Shown: piece after piece, positions 10,974 through 19,942 of the stretch
How positions within the stretch are numbered: position 1 is the stretch's first letter
How the letters are laid out: every line of letters begins with the position of its first letter
Origin: Thauera phenolivorans
GTDB taxonomy: Bacteria > Pseudomonadota > Gammaproteobacteria > Burkholderiales > Rhodocyclaceae
Length of the DNA: 64,000 nt
NCBI RefSeq assembly: GCF_001696715.1
Contig: NZ_MBFM01000002.1
Location: forward strand, 62,001-126,000
Direction of reading: 5' to 3'
Translations under genes and position numbers: made by a program
The notes under the pieces: generated by a model
Told to the model about the DNA's origin: nothing
What the model saw: the letters and a program-made list of their open reading frames with translations, nothing else
The model's database searches: none

Positions 10974-11420
10974 GCGCAACATCGCCGCGCTAACCGCAAC
11001 GCTGCAGGGACTGGCAATAAGGAAACACTGCGCTGGCAGCTAGGGGCCATACGCAAGAACCCTGGTCACTGAAGCCTCGCGCGTTGTGATGCGGTGAACT
11101 ACACCGTTCAAGCTTCAAGAGCCGGCGGACTTGGCGGATCAAGCAGGGGCTGTGCATCGTCTTCAAGGAAGCTGGCGCGAGCGACAGCGAAAAGGTCGCG
11201 CATTGGGCGTAGATCAAATGGATGAACTGGGCTTTACGGTCTCTCTTGGCGTCCTTCAAGCGGCTGGCCGTACCCCGGTGCGGTGACCCTCGGCAGGCTC
11301 GACGGGCGCAAGCGAGGAACGGACTGCTCCAGCAAAGCAAGATCGCCTACCGCAGTTTCGGCGACCTCGACAACTTGATCACTATTCCTTACCTGCTCAC
11401 ATTTAAGTTGAGCATCTGCC
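10974..11420 (+). pseudogene. C-terminal remnant of the ISL3-family transposase
   Basis: No continuous frame exists, but pieces in changing frames match the C-terminal half of ISL3 transposases. A KNP motif appears near 11053. IKWMNWALRSLLASFKRLA lies near 11215-11275, where the family has W..WA..SRL.P. Then LLQQSKIAYRSFGDLDNL at about 11327-11380 matches the family's final KA.GYR.FE segment. Stops and frame changes throughout show it is dead. With 9381-9656 it forms one old element split by the ISAs1-family insertion. The rest of the gap to 11595 holds no gene I can recognise. Confidence 0.55.
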
Positions 11421-11595
11421 CAAGAACTCCATGGTGTCGGCCATCCGCCGCGACTACGGGCACTACCGGTACGTTTGTTGAGAAGTCAATTTTCACTGCA
11501 AACCGCACAGAGCCAGAAAGAGCGTAACAGGATAAAGTGGTTTCGTGCGTGTTAAACGGCGAGAAAACGAGGCACAGGCCAAGATCGGAAGACGT

Positions 11596-13005
11596 ATGAC
11601 TCTTAAGAACATCATCGGGTTTGCAGTAGGCCCACTTGCGTCCGCGGGTTTGGGCTTGATTCTCGTCCCCGTCGTGGCATGGAGTTTTGCGCCATCAGAT
11701 GTGGCACGAATGAACGTGTTTCAGATTGCAGTTTCTTTTTCTTTACTCTTTACAGTGCTAGGGCTAGATCAGGCCTATGTGCGCGAATATCATGAAACTA
11801 ATAACAAGGGCCAATTATTACGGAGTTGTTTTCTTCCTGGTTTTATGCTGCTTGGTGCTGTCGGGGCTATTAGCCTCCCGTTTTCGGGTGACTTGGCTTT
11901 TCTGCTCTATGAGCGAGCGGACCCAGTTTTGTATTTTCTTACTGTGTCTGCTTTTTTTGCTTCGTACCTATCTCGCTTTTTAGCTCTAACATTAAGAATG
12001 CAGGGTCGAGGTTGGGCGTATTCAGTAAGTCAGGTAATTCCGAAAGTTTTGCAGTTAATTCTTGTGCTTGTTATTGTCATAACATTTTCGGCTAGAGATT
12101 TCTTGCAGCTACAAAGTACGATGCTGCTCTCTATGGTTGCTGTTGTCTTTTTTTGCGTGTGGAATACCCGGGTTGAGTGGAAAAACGCGTTAAAAAAAGA
12201 TATTCAGTTTGCTGAATTAAAAAAACTACTGGCTTTTGGCTTCCCGTTAATGTTTTCGAGTTTAGCGTACTGGGGCTTGACCGCTGCTAGCACGCTTGCA
12301 CTTCGTGCATGGTCTAGTTTAGATGAGCTCGCTGTCTACTCTGTTGCAGGCAGCTTCGCAGGGGCAGCAATCGTATTTCAATCGATCTTTACTGTGATAT
12401 GGGCGCCGACGGTATATAGATGGGTTTCTGAAGGCGCAGATATGAGCGTGGTTGACCGCGTTGCAAAACAGGCAATGGCTATTATTTTCGCGATTGTCGC
12501 AATCTGTGGCAGTTTGTCTTGGCTTTGTGATTGGTTGTTGCCTAGTAGGTACAGCGACGTTAAATATATTCTGATGTGCATGTTGATGCAGCCGCTCCTT
12601 TATACGCTGTCGGAGATTACGTGTGTTGGTATTGGGATACAGCGTCGGACAATTCATTCGGTTTGGATTACTTTATTGGCCATGCTCATAAATATAGTGT
12701 TAGGTTATTTTCTTGTTCCGTCGCATGGTGCGGCTGGTGCCGCAGCCTCCAATGCGATTGCTTTCAGCGCATTCTTTTTTGCACGAACGGAAGTTTCGTC
12801 AAGAATTTGGCGGAGTATTCCGCGAGGAAATCTATATTTCTGTGTGACCTTGCTGGTTAGCCTCGCTATAGGGATGTCCTTCTGGGCGACGTTTTTCCAA
12901 AGCCTCGCTCACATATCATGGGTGCTCTTATTTCTCTTTTCCTTATATTTTTATCGGGAACAGTGGGTGGAGTTGGCTGCGTTGCTGGGTAAAAGCAGGC
13001 GCTAG
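11596..13005 (+). CDS. Polysaccharide flippase, Wzx/MATE-like
   Basis: A 469-aa very hydrophobic protein with about 12-14 predicted membrane segments, starting MTLKNIIGFAVGPLASAGLG as in the polysaccharide_synt family of flippases. It should move undecaprenyl-diphosphate-linked repeat units across the inner membrane. I start at the ATG at 11596, preceded by GGAAG at 11587-11591; the longer frame from 11545 adds a charged stretch absent from the family. The gene is AT-rich, like the neighbouring glycosyltransferases. It now lies between two IS elements, the ISL3/ISAs1 nest upstream and the IS1380-family element downstream, but is itself uninterrupted. Confidence 0.85.
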   Translation: MTLKNIIGFAVGPLASAGLGLILVPVVAWSFAPSDVARMNVFQIAVSFSLLFTVLGLDQAYVREYHETNNKGQLLRSCFLPGFMLLGAVGAISLPFSGDLAFLLYERADPVLYFLTVSAFFASYLSRFLALTLRMQGRGWAYSVSQVIPKVLQLILVLVIVITFSARDFLQLQSTMLLSMVAVVFFCVWNTRVEWKNALKKDIQFAELKKLLAFGFPLMFSSLAYWGLTAASTLALRAWSSLDELAVYSVAGSFAGAAIVFQSIFTVIWAPTVYRWVSEGADMSVVDRVAKQAMAIIFAIVAICGSLSWLCDWLLPSRYSDVKYILMCMLMQPLLYTLSEITCVGIGIQRRTIHSVWITLLAMLINIVLGYFLVPSHGAAGAAASNAIAFSAFFFARTEVSSRIWRSIPRGNLYFCVTLLVSLAIGMSFWATFFQSLAHISWVLLFLFSLYFYREQWVELAALLGKSRR

Positions 13006-13033
13006 ATTGGTTAGCCAGGAAACACTGCCTCTC

Positions 13034-14729
13034 ACCTGAATCCGTGTTCGCTTAGCCGGAAATCCAGCCTAACGCATTGATGTAATTGTATAATTACGCA
13101 TCCGAGCCTTTCATCCAACCGACCATGCCGCGCTTCGAAGTCAAGCAATCCGCCAAGCTCAATCTGACGTCCTACTCGGGCCTGGCGTTGATCGGGCAGT
13201 GCTGCCAGGCGGCACAGGTCGAGGCGGTGATCGACCCGAGGCTGCCGGTGTCGCAGGGTATGCGGAGCTCGGACCTGGTCAAGTCGGTGGTGGGGCTGCT
13301 GAGCCTGGGCAAAAGCGACTTCGAGGCGATCGAGCCGTTTCGCGGCGACCGCTTCTTCAAGGAAGCGCTCGGGCTCGCCAAGGTGCCCGGCAGCGTGTGG
13401 ATGCGCCAACGGCTCGATGCCCGCGCGGCCGAGCTGCGCGAGCTGACCGACGAGCTGAGCCTGCGCCTGCTCGAGCGCACCGAGGCGCCGATCACGGCGC
13501 ACAAGGGCTACGTCTGCGCCGATCTGGACACCTTCGTGATGGACAACTCCGACACCAAGAAGGAGGCGGTCAGCCGCACTTACCAGGGCGTCGATGGCTA
13601 CACGCCGATCGCGCTGTACCTGGGCAACGAGGGCTGGAACCTCGGCCTGGAGCTGCGCGCGGGGTCGCACCACTCGGCGCTGGAGACCGAGTATTTCTTC
13701 GAGCGCGCGTTCCCGCGCCTGCGCCGGGTGTGCGCGGCCGATGCGAAGCTGCTGTGGCGGGCCGACAGCGGCTTCGACAGCGCCCGGCTGCTGTTCGCGC
13801 TGGCCGACGAGCGCGATCGCTGGGCAGCGCTGGGGCGTTCGTTCGACTACCTCACCAAGTGGAATCCGCGCCGTCAGGACAAGACCGCCTGGGTGGACCG
13901 GGCCGAGGCCGCCGGCGTCTTCGAGGAAGTGCGCGCGGGCAAGCGGGTGGGGCTGCTGGACCTGAAGATCGACCGTGCCTGGAAGAAGGCCAAGCGCACG
14001 CTGCGTCTGGTGGTGCGGGTGACCGAGCGCACGATCGACAAGAAGGGCCAGCACCTGCTGACCCCCGAGATCGAGATCGAAGGCTGGTGGACCAGCCTCG
14101 AAGTGGCGATGGCCGACGTGATCGAGCTCTACAAGCACCACGGCACGCACGAGCAGTTCCACTCCGAGATCAAGACCGACCTGGACCTCGAGCGCCTGCC
14201 CTCGGGCAAGTTCGACCCCAACGACGCGGTCATGCATCTGGCCGCGTTCGCCTACAACTGCCTGCGCCTGATCGGCCAGCTCGGGCTGACCGGCGAGCTC
14301 TCGCCGATCCGTCACCCGGCCAAGCGCCGACGCATCAAGACAGTGCTGCAGGAGGTGATGTACCGTGCGGCGAAGTTCGTCGAACACGCCCGCCGCCTAG
14401 TGCTGGACTTCGGACGCGGCGTCGACGCGCATGAGAAGGTGTTCACCACGGTGCAGGCGCGACTGTGCGCGGTGGCTTCGCCGTGATGCAAATCCGACGG
14501 CCGAATTCTCCGAATCGAGGCCATTTCGCTGCGGCGAAAGGGCGACGGCCGCGTGGGAGCAGGAAAATGACGTAGCGCACCCCCCGTAAGCCCGGCTCGC
14601 CGGGCCTCCGGGCCGTGAAAGGACGGTGCTCGGGGCTGCGGTGAGCTGAGATTGGGAGTCAGGCAGCAGAAAAATCATGCGCTGGGGCTCGCGGAGCGGG
14701 TACGCGCTGAAGACAACACGGATTCAGGT
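13034..14729 (+). mobile_element. IS1380-family insertion sequence
   Basis: The element is about 1.7 kb, bounded by a perfect 15-bp inverted repeat: ACCTGAATCCGTGTT at 13034-13048 and its complement at 14715-14729. One transposase gene fills most of it. No matching 4-bp target duplication is visible at these exact ends, so one end may have decayed or a recombination may have removed it. The GC content is far above that of the surrounding wzx and wzy genes. Confidence 0.87.
13125..14486 (+). CDS. IS1380-family transposase
   Basis: A 453-aa DDE transposase of the IS1380/IS4-like group. Catalytic acidic positions are likely in CADLDTFVMDNS, in LWRADSGFDS and in EQFHSEIKTDLDLERLPSG, the last being the diagnostic E region of the family. 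The ATG at 13125 (MPRFEVKQS) is chosen; an in-frame ATG at 13086 would add 13 residues. The gene appears complete, and about 240 bases of non-coding DNA separate its stop from the right inverted repeat. Confidence 0.9.
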   Translation: MPRFEVKQSAKLNLTSYSGLALIGQCCQAAQVEAVIDPRLPVSQGMRSSDLVKSVVGLLSLGKSDFEAIEPFRGDRFFKEALGLAKVPGSVWMRQRLDARAAELRELTDELSLRLLERTEAPITAHKGYVCADLDTFVMDNSDTKKEAVSRTYQGVDGYTPIALYLGNEGWNLGLELRAGSHHSALETEYFFERAFPRLRRVCAADAKLLWRADSGFDSARLLFALADERDRWAALGRSFDYLTKWNPRRQDKTAWVDRAEAAGVFEEVRAGKRVGLLDLKIDRAWKKAKRTLRLVVRVTERTIDKKGQHLLTPEIEIEGWWTSLEVAMADVIELYKHHGTHEQFHSEIKTDLDLERLPSGKFDPNDAVMHLAAFAYNCLRLIGQLGLTGELSPIRHPAKRRRIKTVLQEVMYRAAKFVEHARRLVLDFGRGVDAHEKVFTTVQARLCAVASP

Positions 14730-15026
14730 CTGAGATTCTGCGGGAGATCTTGATTTAAGAAATGACGCTGCTGGTGGGTAAGTTAATGGTAATTTCGTAT
14801 GTGCTTGCTGCGAGCTGCAGAAAAGGTGTGGTGTATCGTTATGGAATGCGGGTATTGCGGCGTGTAGAAGAAATTGGTGGTGTCGTAGCGATTGGGCTTC
14901 CGTAAGACTCTTGCGTTTAAATTAAAAAGGTCAGAGATCTCAGGCGGTTGAATGTCGATGAAGATGCAGAGGGGCGTTAGTCGCTGAGTATTTTTTTGGC
15001 GTAGTTGATTTTGTAAGGTGTTCCAC
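14730..15026. other. AT-rich intergenic stretch upstream of the Wzy gene
   Basis: These roughly 300 bases hold no convincing gene. TAAGG at 15014-15018 serves as ribosome binding site for the GTG start at 15027. The IS1380-family element separates this leader from wzx, so the downstream genes may depend on a local promoter or on read-out from the insertion. Confidence 0.4.
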
Positions 15027-16280
15027 GTGAATACGCAGAAGAGAGAAGAGATAATTAATCGCTTTGCACTTGCAAGTTTTTTCTTATTTTTTGTATCGTC
15101 TCAGATTAACTTTATATTTCCGGGTGCTTTAGAGCTGACATACGTTTTAATATTTATTTTTTCAGTAGTCGTAATGAGTGGGGGTGAAATCGAAAAAGTT
15201 TGGTTTAAGTACATAATATTGTTTTTCGTATTTTTTCTTCTTTCGTTGATAGTGTATTTTTATGGGGGGCGTGGTGATCTTCCGCCTAGACCTCTGTTTG
15301 TTTATAGCTTTCTGTTGGTCTGCTTGCTATTTGTTGGGGCTAATTTAAATAGGAGTGAATCATTAAGGGGGCGCGCGTTTGACGTGGTTAGGTTTTCGCT
15401 TTGGTTTGAGGTGTTCATTGTATTTGCACAGTTCAGCTATTTAGAGTGGGGTGTGGGACTCGCGCCGCGGGCGGAGAATGCTGAGTGGTCAGGGTCGTTG
15501 ACTGGTAGTTATGGGAATCCAAACAATGTATCGGTAATGATTGTTTTGACAGTTTTGTTCTTGATTATTGTTGGAAAAATAAGGTTTGATATTTCCGGCT
15601 TTGGTATCTTATTGGCGTCTGGTGGTGCCGTTCTAATCTTGCTATCACGAACGGCGTTAATAGGGTATTTAACTGTTCTTTTTTATTTCTTTCTCAAAGA
15701 AAGTGATCTGGTTAATTTTAAGCTCTCCGGAAAGGTCTTGCGGGTATTTGGTTTGGCGATAATCTGTGGATTGCTAGCAGTTGGCGTTAATATAGAAGGC
15801 TTTGAGAGCAACGTGATTGCGCGTTCCATAGCAAAGTTTTCAACAATAAACGCACTTGTGGAGGATCAGTCAACGGAGTTTCGTATCTTGTCTTCCGTTA
15901 GGTTAGTCGAAAATATTGGAAGACTTGGCTTTGGGACAATGTCCGATTTGAACTATGGAAAATTCTTTGCGAGCTACGATAGTTCGCTCGCAAAAATGAA
16001 TCCACATTCTTTTATTGTAGAGATTTCTTTTCTTTTGGGTTATGTGGGGCTTTCAATTGCGATCATTTTCTTTTGTTTTCTTTTCTATGATATCTATAGT
16101 GGGAGTATGTCCTTCGTCTTTTCCTGCTATGTGATAGCGCTGTTTTTACTGTTCCAGTTTGTTCCGTCTACTGTCTTCAGATTGCCGATGTTTTTCTATG
16201 TTATGGTGTTAATTTGTATTTTCGGCGGAGATCGGGCTGCGAGGCAGACGAGTCCTTCGGGGGGCGGTCGGGTACAGTAG
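15027..16280 (+). CDS. O-antigen polymerase/ligase-like membrane protein (Wzy)
   Basis: A 417-aa, strongly hydrophobic and AT-rich gene product with about ten membrane segments and a large periplasmic loop before the last three. A conserved-looking segment SLTGSYGNPNNVSVMIV and the later LLSRTALIGYLT match the Wzy/WaaL style. With a flippase, Wzc and initiating transferase in the same locus, the most likely role is periplasmic polymerisation of the repeat unit. I choose the GTG at 15027, nine bases after TAAGG; another GTG at 15018 is in frame. These proteins are poorly conserved, so ligase versus polymerase cannot be separated by sequence. Confidence 0.75.
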   Translation: MNTQKREEIINRFALASFFLFFVSSQINFIFPGALELTYVLIFIFSVVVMSGGEIEKVWFKYIILFFVFFLLSLIVYFYGGRGDLPPRPLFVYSFLLVCLLFVGANLNRSESLRGRAFDVVRFSLWFEVFIVFAQFSYLEWGVGLAPRAENAEWSGSLTGSYGNPNNVSVMIVLTVLFLIIVGKIRFDISGFGILLASGGAVLILLSRTALIGYLTVLFYFFLKESDLVNFKLSGKVLRVFGLAIICGLLAVGVNIEGFESNVIARSIAKFSTINALVEDQSTEFRILSSVRLVENIGRLGFGTMSDLNYGKFFASYDSSLAKMNPHSFIVEISFLLGYVGLSIAIIFFCFLFYDIYSGSMSFVFSCYVIALFLLFQFVPSTVFRLPMFFYVMVLICIFGGDRAARQTSPSGGGRVQ

Positions 16281-16317
16281 GTTAAGCGTCTTTCTTGATG
16301 GGGCCTTTGATTGGTGA

Positions 16318-17451
16318 ATGTGCAAAATGAAATTTCTTGTCATCGCTGGGTTTCCTGATTCGTTAATACAATTTCGGGGTGCGCTGTTAGATTCCTTACT
16401 GGCGTGCGGCCTATCGGTGGTCGTTGCAGCACCAGATCTGCCGGAGGGTAGTGCCGTGCGGACACTGCTTGAGGCGAAAGGGATCAAGGCGCACGATATC
16501 CCTTTGACGCGAACTGGTATGAATCCGGTGGCAGATTTGATTACGCTTATATATCTACGACGATTGATGCTTCGGGTTCGGCCGGACTTCGTTCTGGGGT
16601 ATACGATTAAGCCGGTCATCTACGGGTCGTTGGCCGCAAGACTGGCAGGGGTGCCCAGATCTTTCGCCCTGATAACGGGATTGGGTTATGCGTTTACGGG
16701 CTCCCACGGTAGAGGGCTGCGTGGAGTAGTGCGCAGTTTGGCTCTAAGGCTCTATCGGTTGGCGCTGCGAGGTAGTAGTAAAGTTTTTTTTCAGAATCCT
16801 GACGACGAGGCTCTGTTTCGAAATTTGCGCTTGCTTACCGCATCGAAGCCGTCGTATGTCCTCAATGGCTCGGGCGTTGATCTGGCGCGGTTTTGCGTTG
16901 CGAGATTCCCAGAGACCCCCAGTTTTCTGCTTATTGCGCGACTGCTCGGTGATAAAGGCATTCGCGAGTATGCGGAAGCTGCGCGTCTGGTACGTTCGAA
17001 GTATCCAAGCGTCGTTTTCAGACTTGTTGGGTGGATCGACAGTAACCCCGATGCGATACGGTCGGATGAACTGGATGGATGGGTCCGGGATGGCACGCTT
17101 GATTATCTGGGGCGACTGGAGGACGTGCGGCACGCCATTGCGGATTGTAGCGTGTATGTGCTGCCGTCTTATCGGGAGGGTACTCCACGCACCGTGCTTG
17201 AGGCGATGGCGATGGGGCGGCCGGTGATCACGACCGATGCGCCGGGATGTCGAGAAACGGTTGTGGACGGTGATAACGGGTTTCTCGTACCAGTGAAGTC
17301 GGTAGGGGAGTTGGCGGAGGCGATGACGAGGTTTATCGAGGATCCGGAGCTGGCGCGTTGTATGGGTAGCCGGTCACGATTAATTGCCGAGGAGAAATAT
17401 GACGTTCGTCGGGTGAATGCGGTAATGCTAAGAGAGATGGGGGTCCAATGA
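16318..17451 (+). CDS. GT4-family glycosyltransferase (PglA-like)
   Basis: A 377-aa GT-B enzyme. The N-terminus (KFLVIAGFPDSLIQFRGALL) and GYTIKPVIYGSLAARL resemble PglA/WbaZ-type transferases that add the second sugar, often GalNAc, onto lipid-linked bacillosamine. The donor motif is E-GTPRTVL-E near the C-terminus, followed by GRPVITTDAPGCRETV. The stop overlaps the next gene, the initiating PglC-like transferase, by four bases, so the first two sugar-adding steps are encoded together. The start could also be the ATG at 16327. GC content rises through this gene, from the AT-rich core back to the high-GC flank. Confidence 0.85.
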   Translation: MCKMKFLVIAGFPDSLIQFRGALLDSLLACGLSVVVAAPDLPEGSAVRTLLEAKGIKAHDIPLTRTGMNPVADLITLIYLRRLMLRVRPDFVLGYTIKPVIYGSLAARLAGVPRSFALITGLGYAFTGSHGRGLRGVVRSLALRLYRLALRGSSKVFFQNPDDEALFRNLRLLTASKPSYVLNGSGVDLARFCVARFPETPSFLLIARLLGDKGIREYAEAARLVRSKYPSVVFRLVGWIDSNPDAIRSDELDGWVRDGTLDYLGRLEDVRHAIADCSVYVLPSYREGTPRTVLEAMAMGRPVITTDAPGCRETVVDGDNGFLVPVKSVGELAEAMTRFIEDPELARCMGSRSRLIAEEKYDVRRVNAVMLREMGVQ

Positions 17452-18053
17452 TCAAACGGATGTTCGACGTCTTGGCTTCGGCGTTGGGCCTGTTGTTGCT
17501 CGCCCCGGTAATTCCAATCCTCGCCTGGCAGATCCGCAACAAGCTCGGCTCCCCCGTCCTCTTCCGCCAGACCCGCCCCGGCCTGCACGGCCAGCCCTTC
17601 CAGATGGTCAAGTTCCGCACCATGCGCGACGCCATCGGCCCGGACGGCCAGCCGCTGCCCGATTCCGAGCGCATGACGCCCTTCGGCAGCTTTCTGCGTT
17701 CGGCCAGCCTGGACGAGCTGCCCGAGCTGTGGAACGTGCTCAAGGGCGACATGAGCCTGGTGGGGCCGCGGCCGCTGCTGATGGAATACCTGCCGCTGTA
17801 TTCGCCCGAGCAGGCGCGCCGCCACGCGGTGCGCCCGGGGGTGACGGGCTGGGCGCAGATCAACGGGCGCAATGCGTTGAGCTGGGAAGAGAAGTTTCGC
17901 CTGGACGTGTGGTATGTGGACAACCAGTCGTTCTGGCTCGACCTGAAGATCCTGGCGCTGACGGTGAAGAAGGTGTTCGTGCGCGAGGGGATCAGCGCGG
18001 CGGGCGAGGCAACGATGGCGAAATTCACCGGCTCGGCAGCGAGGGACAAGTGA
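17448..18053 (+). CDS. Initiating sugar-phosphate transferase (PglC/WcaJ-C family)
   Basis: A 201-aa monotopic phosphoglycosyl transferase, the minimal PglC-type length without the extra WcaJ N-terminus. The re-entrant membrane helix is at residues 5-27 (MFDVLASALGLLLLAPV). The catalytic Asp-Glu pair is Asp89-Glu90 in SLDELPEL, followed by LKGDMSLVGPRPL and RPGVTGWAQINGRN. It should transfer a sugar phosphate from a UDP-sugar to undecaprenyl phosphate, starting the repeat unit. The next genes encode the acetyltransferase, aminotransferase and dehydratase that would supply UDP-di-N-acetylbacillosamine, so that sugar is the likely substrate. Confidence 0.92.
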   Translation: MIKRMFDVLASALGLLLLAPVIPILAWQIRNKLGSPVLFRQTRPGLHGQPFQMVKFRTMRDAIGPDGQPLPDSERMTPFGSFLRSASLDELPELWNVLKGDMSLVGPRPLLMEYLPLYSPEQARRHAVRPGVTGWAQINGRNALSWEEKFRLDVWYVDNQSFWLDLKILALTVKKVFVREGISAAGEATMAKFTGSAARDK

Positions 18054-18712
18054 TGCAGGACGCGCTCTATTGCGTGTATGGCGCGAGCGGGTGCGGGCGC
18101 GGGATCATGCCGCTCGCGCGCGAGCAGGCGCGCGCGCTCGGAATGGCGGCGGACCGCCTGGTGTTCGTGGATGACGCGGCGCAGCCGGGCCAGGTGCTGA
18201 ACGGGCAGCGGGTGCTGAGCTACGAAGCCTTTATGGCGGAACCCGCGGGCACGCGCTTTGCGGCGCTGGCGATCGCTAACAGTGCGGTGCGCGCGAAGCT
18301 GGCCGCGCGGCTGGAGGCGGACGGCGTGCGGCCGTGGACGGTGGCGGCGTCGAACGTGGTGGTGATGGACGAGGTGGAACTGGGGGAGGGCGCGCTGCTG
18401 AGCCCCTTCGTGACCCTGACCTCGAACATCCGGATCGGTCGCTTCTTCCACGCCAACCTGTATAGCTACGTCGAGCACGACTGCGTGATCGGCGACTTCG
18501 TGACCTTTGCGCCGGGCGTCCAGTGCAACGGCAACATCGTCATCGAGGATCGCGCCTACATCGGCACCGGTGCGGTGATCAAGCAGGGCAGGCCTGGCGA
18601 GCCGCTGGTGATCGGCCGCGGCGCGGTGGTGGGCATGGGCGCGGTGGTGACGAAGAGCGTGCCGGCGGGCGCCACGGTGGTGGGCAACCCGGCGCGGGTG
18701 ATGCAGAAGTAG
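18053..18712 (+). CDS. PglD/NeuD-type sugar O/N-acetyltransferase
   Basis: A 219-aa protein. The N-terminal half is a small Rossmann-like domain beginning YCVYGASGCGRGI. The C-terminal half is a left-handed beta-helix of hexapeptide repeats from about residue 100, ending VVGMGAVVTKSVPAGATVVGNPAR. A histidine in YSYVEHDCVIGD sits where PglD has its catalytic base. In the bacillosamine pathway PglD acetylates the 4-amino group of UDP-4-amino-4,6-dideoxy-GlcNAc with acetyl-CoA. The ATG overlaps the upstream stop by one base. NeuD-type sialic acid acetylation is the main alternative, but no sialic acid genes are present. Confidence 0.88.
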   Translation: MQDALYCVYGASGCGRGIMPLAREQARALGMAADRLVFVDDAAQPGQVLNGQRVLSYEAFMAEPAGTRFAALAIANSAVRAKLAARLEADGVRPWTVAASNVVVMDEVELGEGALLSPFVTLTSNIRIGRFFHANLYSYVEHDCVIGDFVTFAPGVQCNGNIVIEDRAYIGTGAVIKQGRPGEPLVIGRGAVVGMGAVVTKSVPAGATVVGNPARVMQK

Positions 18713-18766
18713 GGGCCGCGCTAGTGGCGGCCCTTTCAATCGAATGAATGGAATGACGAGTTCGTA

Positions 18767-19942
18767 ATGCTCAATACGCCTTTTAGCCCTTGGCCCAACT
18801 TCACCGCGGAAGAGGCCGACGCGGTTCGCGATGTGGTGCTCTCCAACCGGGTGAATTACTGGACCGGCCAGGAATGCCGGCAGTTCGAGACCGAGTTCGC
18901 TGCGTGGGCGGGTACGGCGCACGCGGTGGCGCTGGCCAACGGCACGGTGGCGCTGGACGTGGCCCTGCAGGCGCTCGGCATCGGCCCGGGGGACGAGGTG
19001 GTGGTGACGCCGCGCACCTTCCTCGCCTCGGTGTCGAGCATCGTGAACGCGGGCGCCACCCCGGTGTTCGCCGAGGTGGATCGCGACAGCCAGAACATCA
19101 CCGCCGACACCATCCGCGCGGTGCTGAGCCCGCGCACCCGGGCGGTGATCTGCGTGCACCTGGCGGGCTGGCCGTGCGACATGGACCCGATCATGGCGCT
19201 GGCCGAGGCGCACGGCCTGAAGGTGATCGAGGACTGCGCCCAGGCCCATGGCGCGCGCTACGAGGGGCGCGGCGTGGGTTCGATCGGCCATGTGGGGGCG
19301 TGGTCCTTCTGCCAGGACAAGATCATGACCACCGGGGGCGAGGGCGGCATGGTGACAACCAACGACCGCGCGCTGTGGTCGCGCATGTGGTCGCTCAAGG
19401 ACCACGGCAAGAGCTGGGAGGCGGTGTACGAGCGCGAGCACCCGCCCGGCTTCCGCTGGCTGCACGAGAGCTTCGGCACCAACTGGCGGATGATGGAGAT
19501 GCAGGCGGCGATCGGCCGCATCCAGCTGCGGCGCATGCCGGCCTGGCACGCAGAGCGGGTGCGCAACGCGAACGCGATCTGGCACGCGGCGCGCGCGCTG
19601 CCCGGCCTGCGCGTGCCGGAGGTGCCCGCCGACATCGAGCACGCCGCCTACAAGTGCTACGTGTTCGTCGAGCCGCAGGCGCTGAAGCCGGGCTGGAGCC
19701 GCGACCGCATCCTGCACGAGATCAACGCGCTGTCGGTGCCGTGCTACTCGGGCTCGTGCTCGGAGGTGTATCTGGAGAAGGCCTTCGACGGCACCGGCTG
19801 GCGGCCGGAGACGCCGCTGGCGGTGGCGCGCGAGCTGGGCGAGACGAGCCTGATGTTCCTGGTGCATCCCGGCCTGAGCGCGGACGAGATCCAGCGCAGC
19901 TGCGACGCCCTGGCGCAGGTGATGACGCGGGCGGCGGGCTGA
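18767..19942 (+). CDS. PLP-dependent sugar aminotransferase (PglE-like, DegT/DnrJ/EryC1 family)
   Basis: A 391-aa aminotransferase of the usual family length. The PLP-binding lysine is Lys185 in SFCQDKIMTTGGEGG, and the cofactor pocket shows IEDCAQAHGA at about 155-163. It would convert the UDP-4-keto-6-deoxy-GlcNAc made by the PglF-like enzyme to the 4-amino sugar with glutamate as donor. The gene lies between pglD-like and pglF-like genes, which supports this role over perosamine or other amino-sugar synthesis. Its stop overlaps the start of the VanZ-like gene by one base. Confidence 0.9.
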   Translation: MLNTPFSPWPNFTAEEADAVRDVVLSNRVNYWTGQECRQFETEFAAWAGTAHAVALANGTVALDVALQALGIGPGDEVVVTPRTFLASVSSIVNAGATPVFAEVDRDSQNITADTIRAVLSPRTRAVICVHLAGWPCDMDPIMALAEAHGLKVIEDCAQAHGARYEGRGVGSIGHVGAWSFCQDKIMTTGGEGGMVTTNDRALWSRMWSLKDHGKSWEAVYEREHPPGFRWLHESFGTNWRMMEMQAAIGRIQLRRMPAWHAERVRNANAIWHAARALPGLRVPEVPADIEHAAYKCYVFVEPQALKPGWSRDRILHEINALSVPCYSGSCSEVYLEKAFDGTGWRPETPLAVARELGETSLMFLVHPGLSADEIQRSCDALAQVMTRAAG

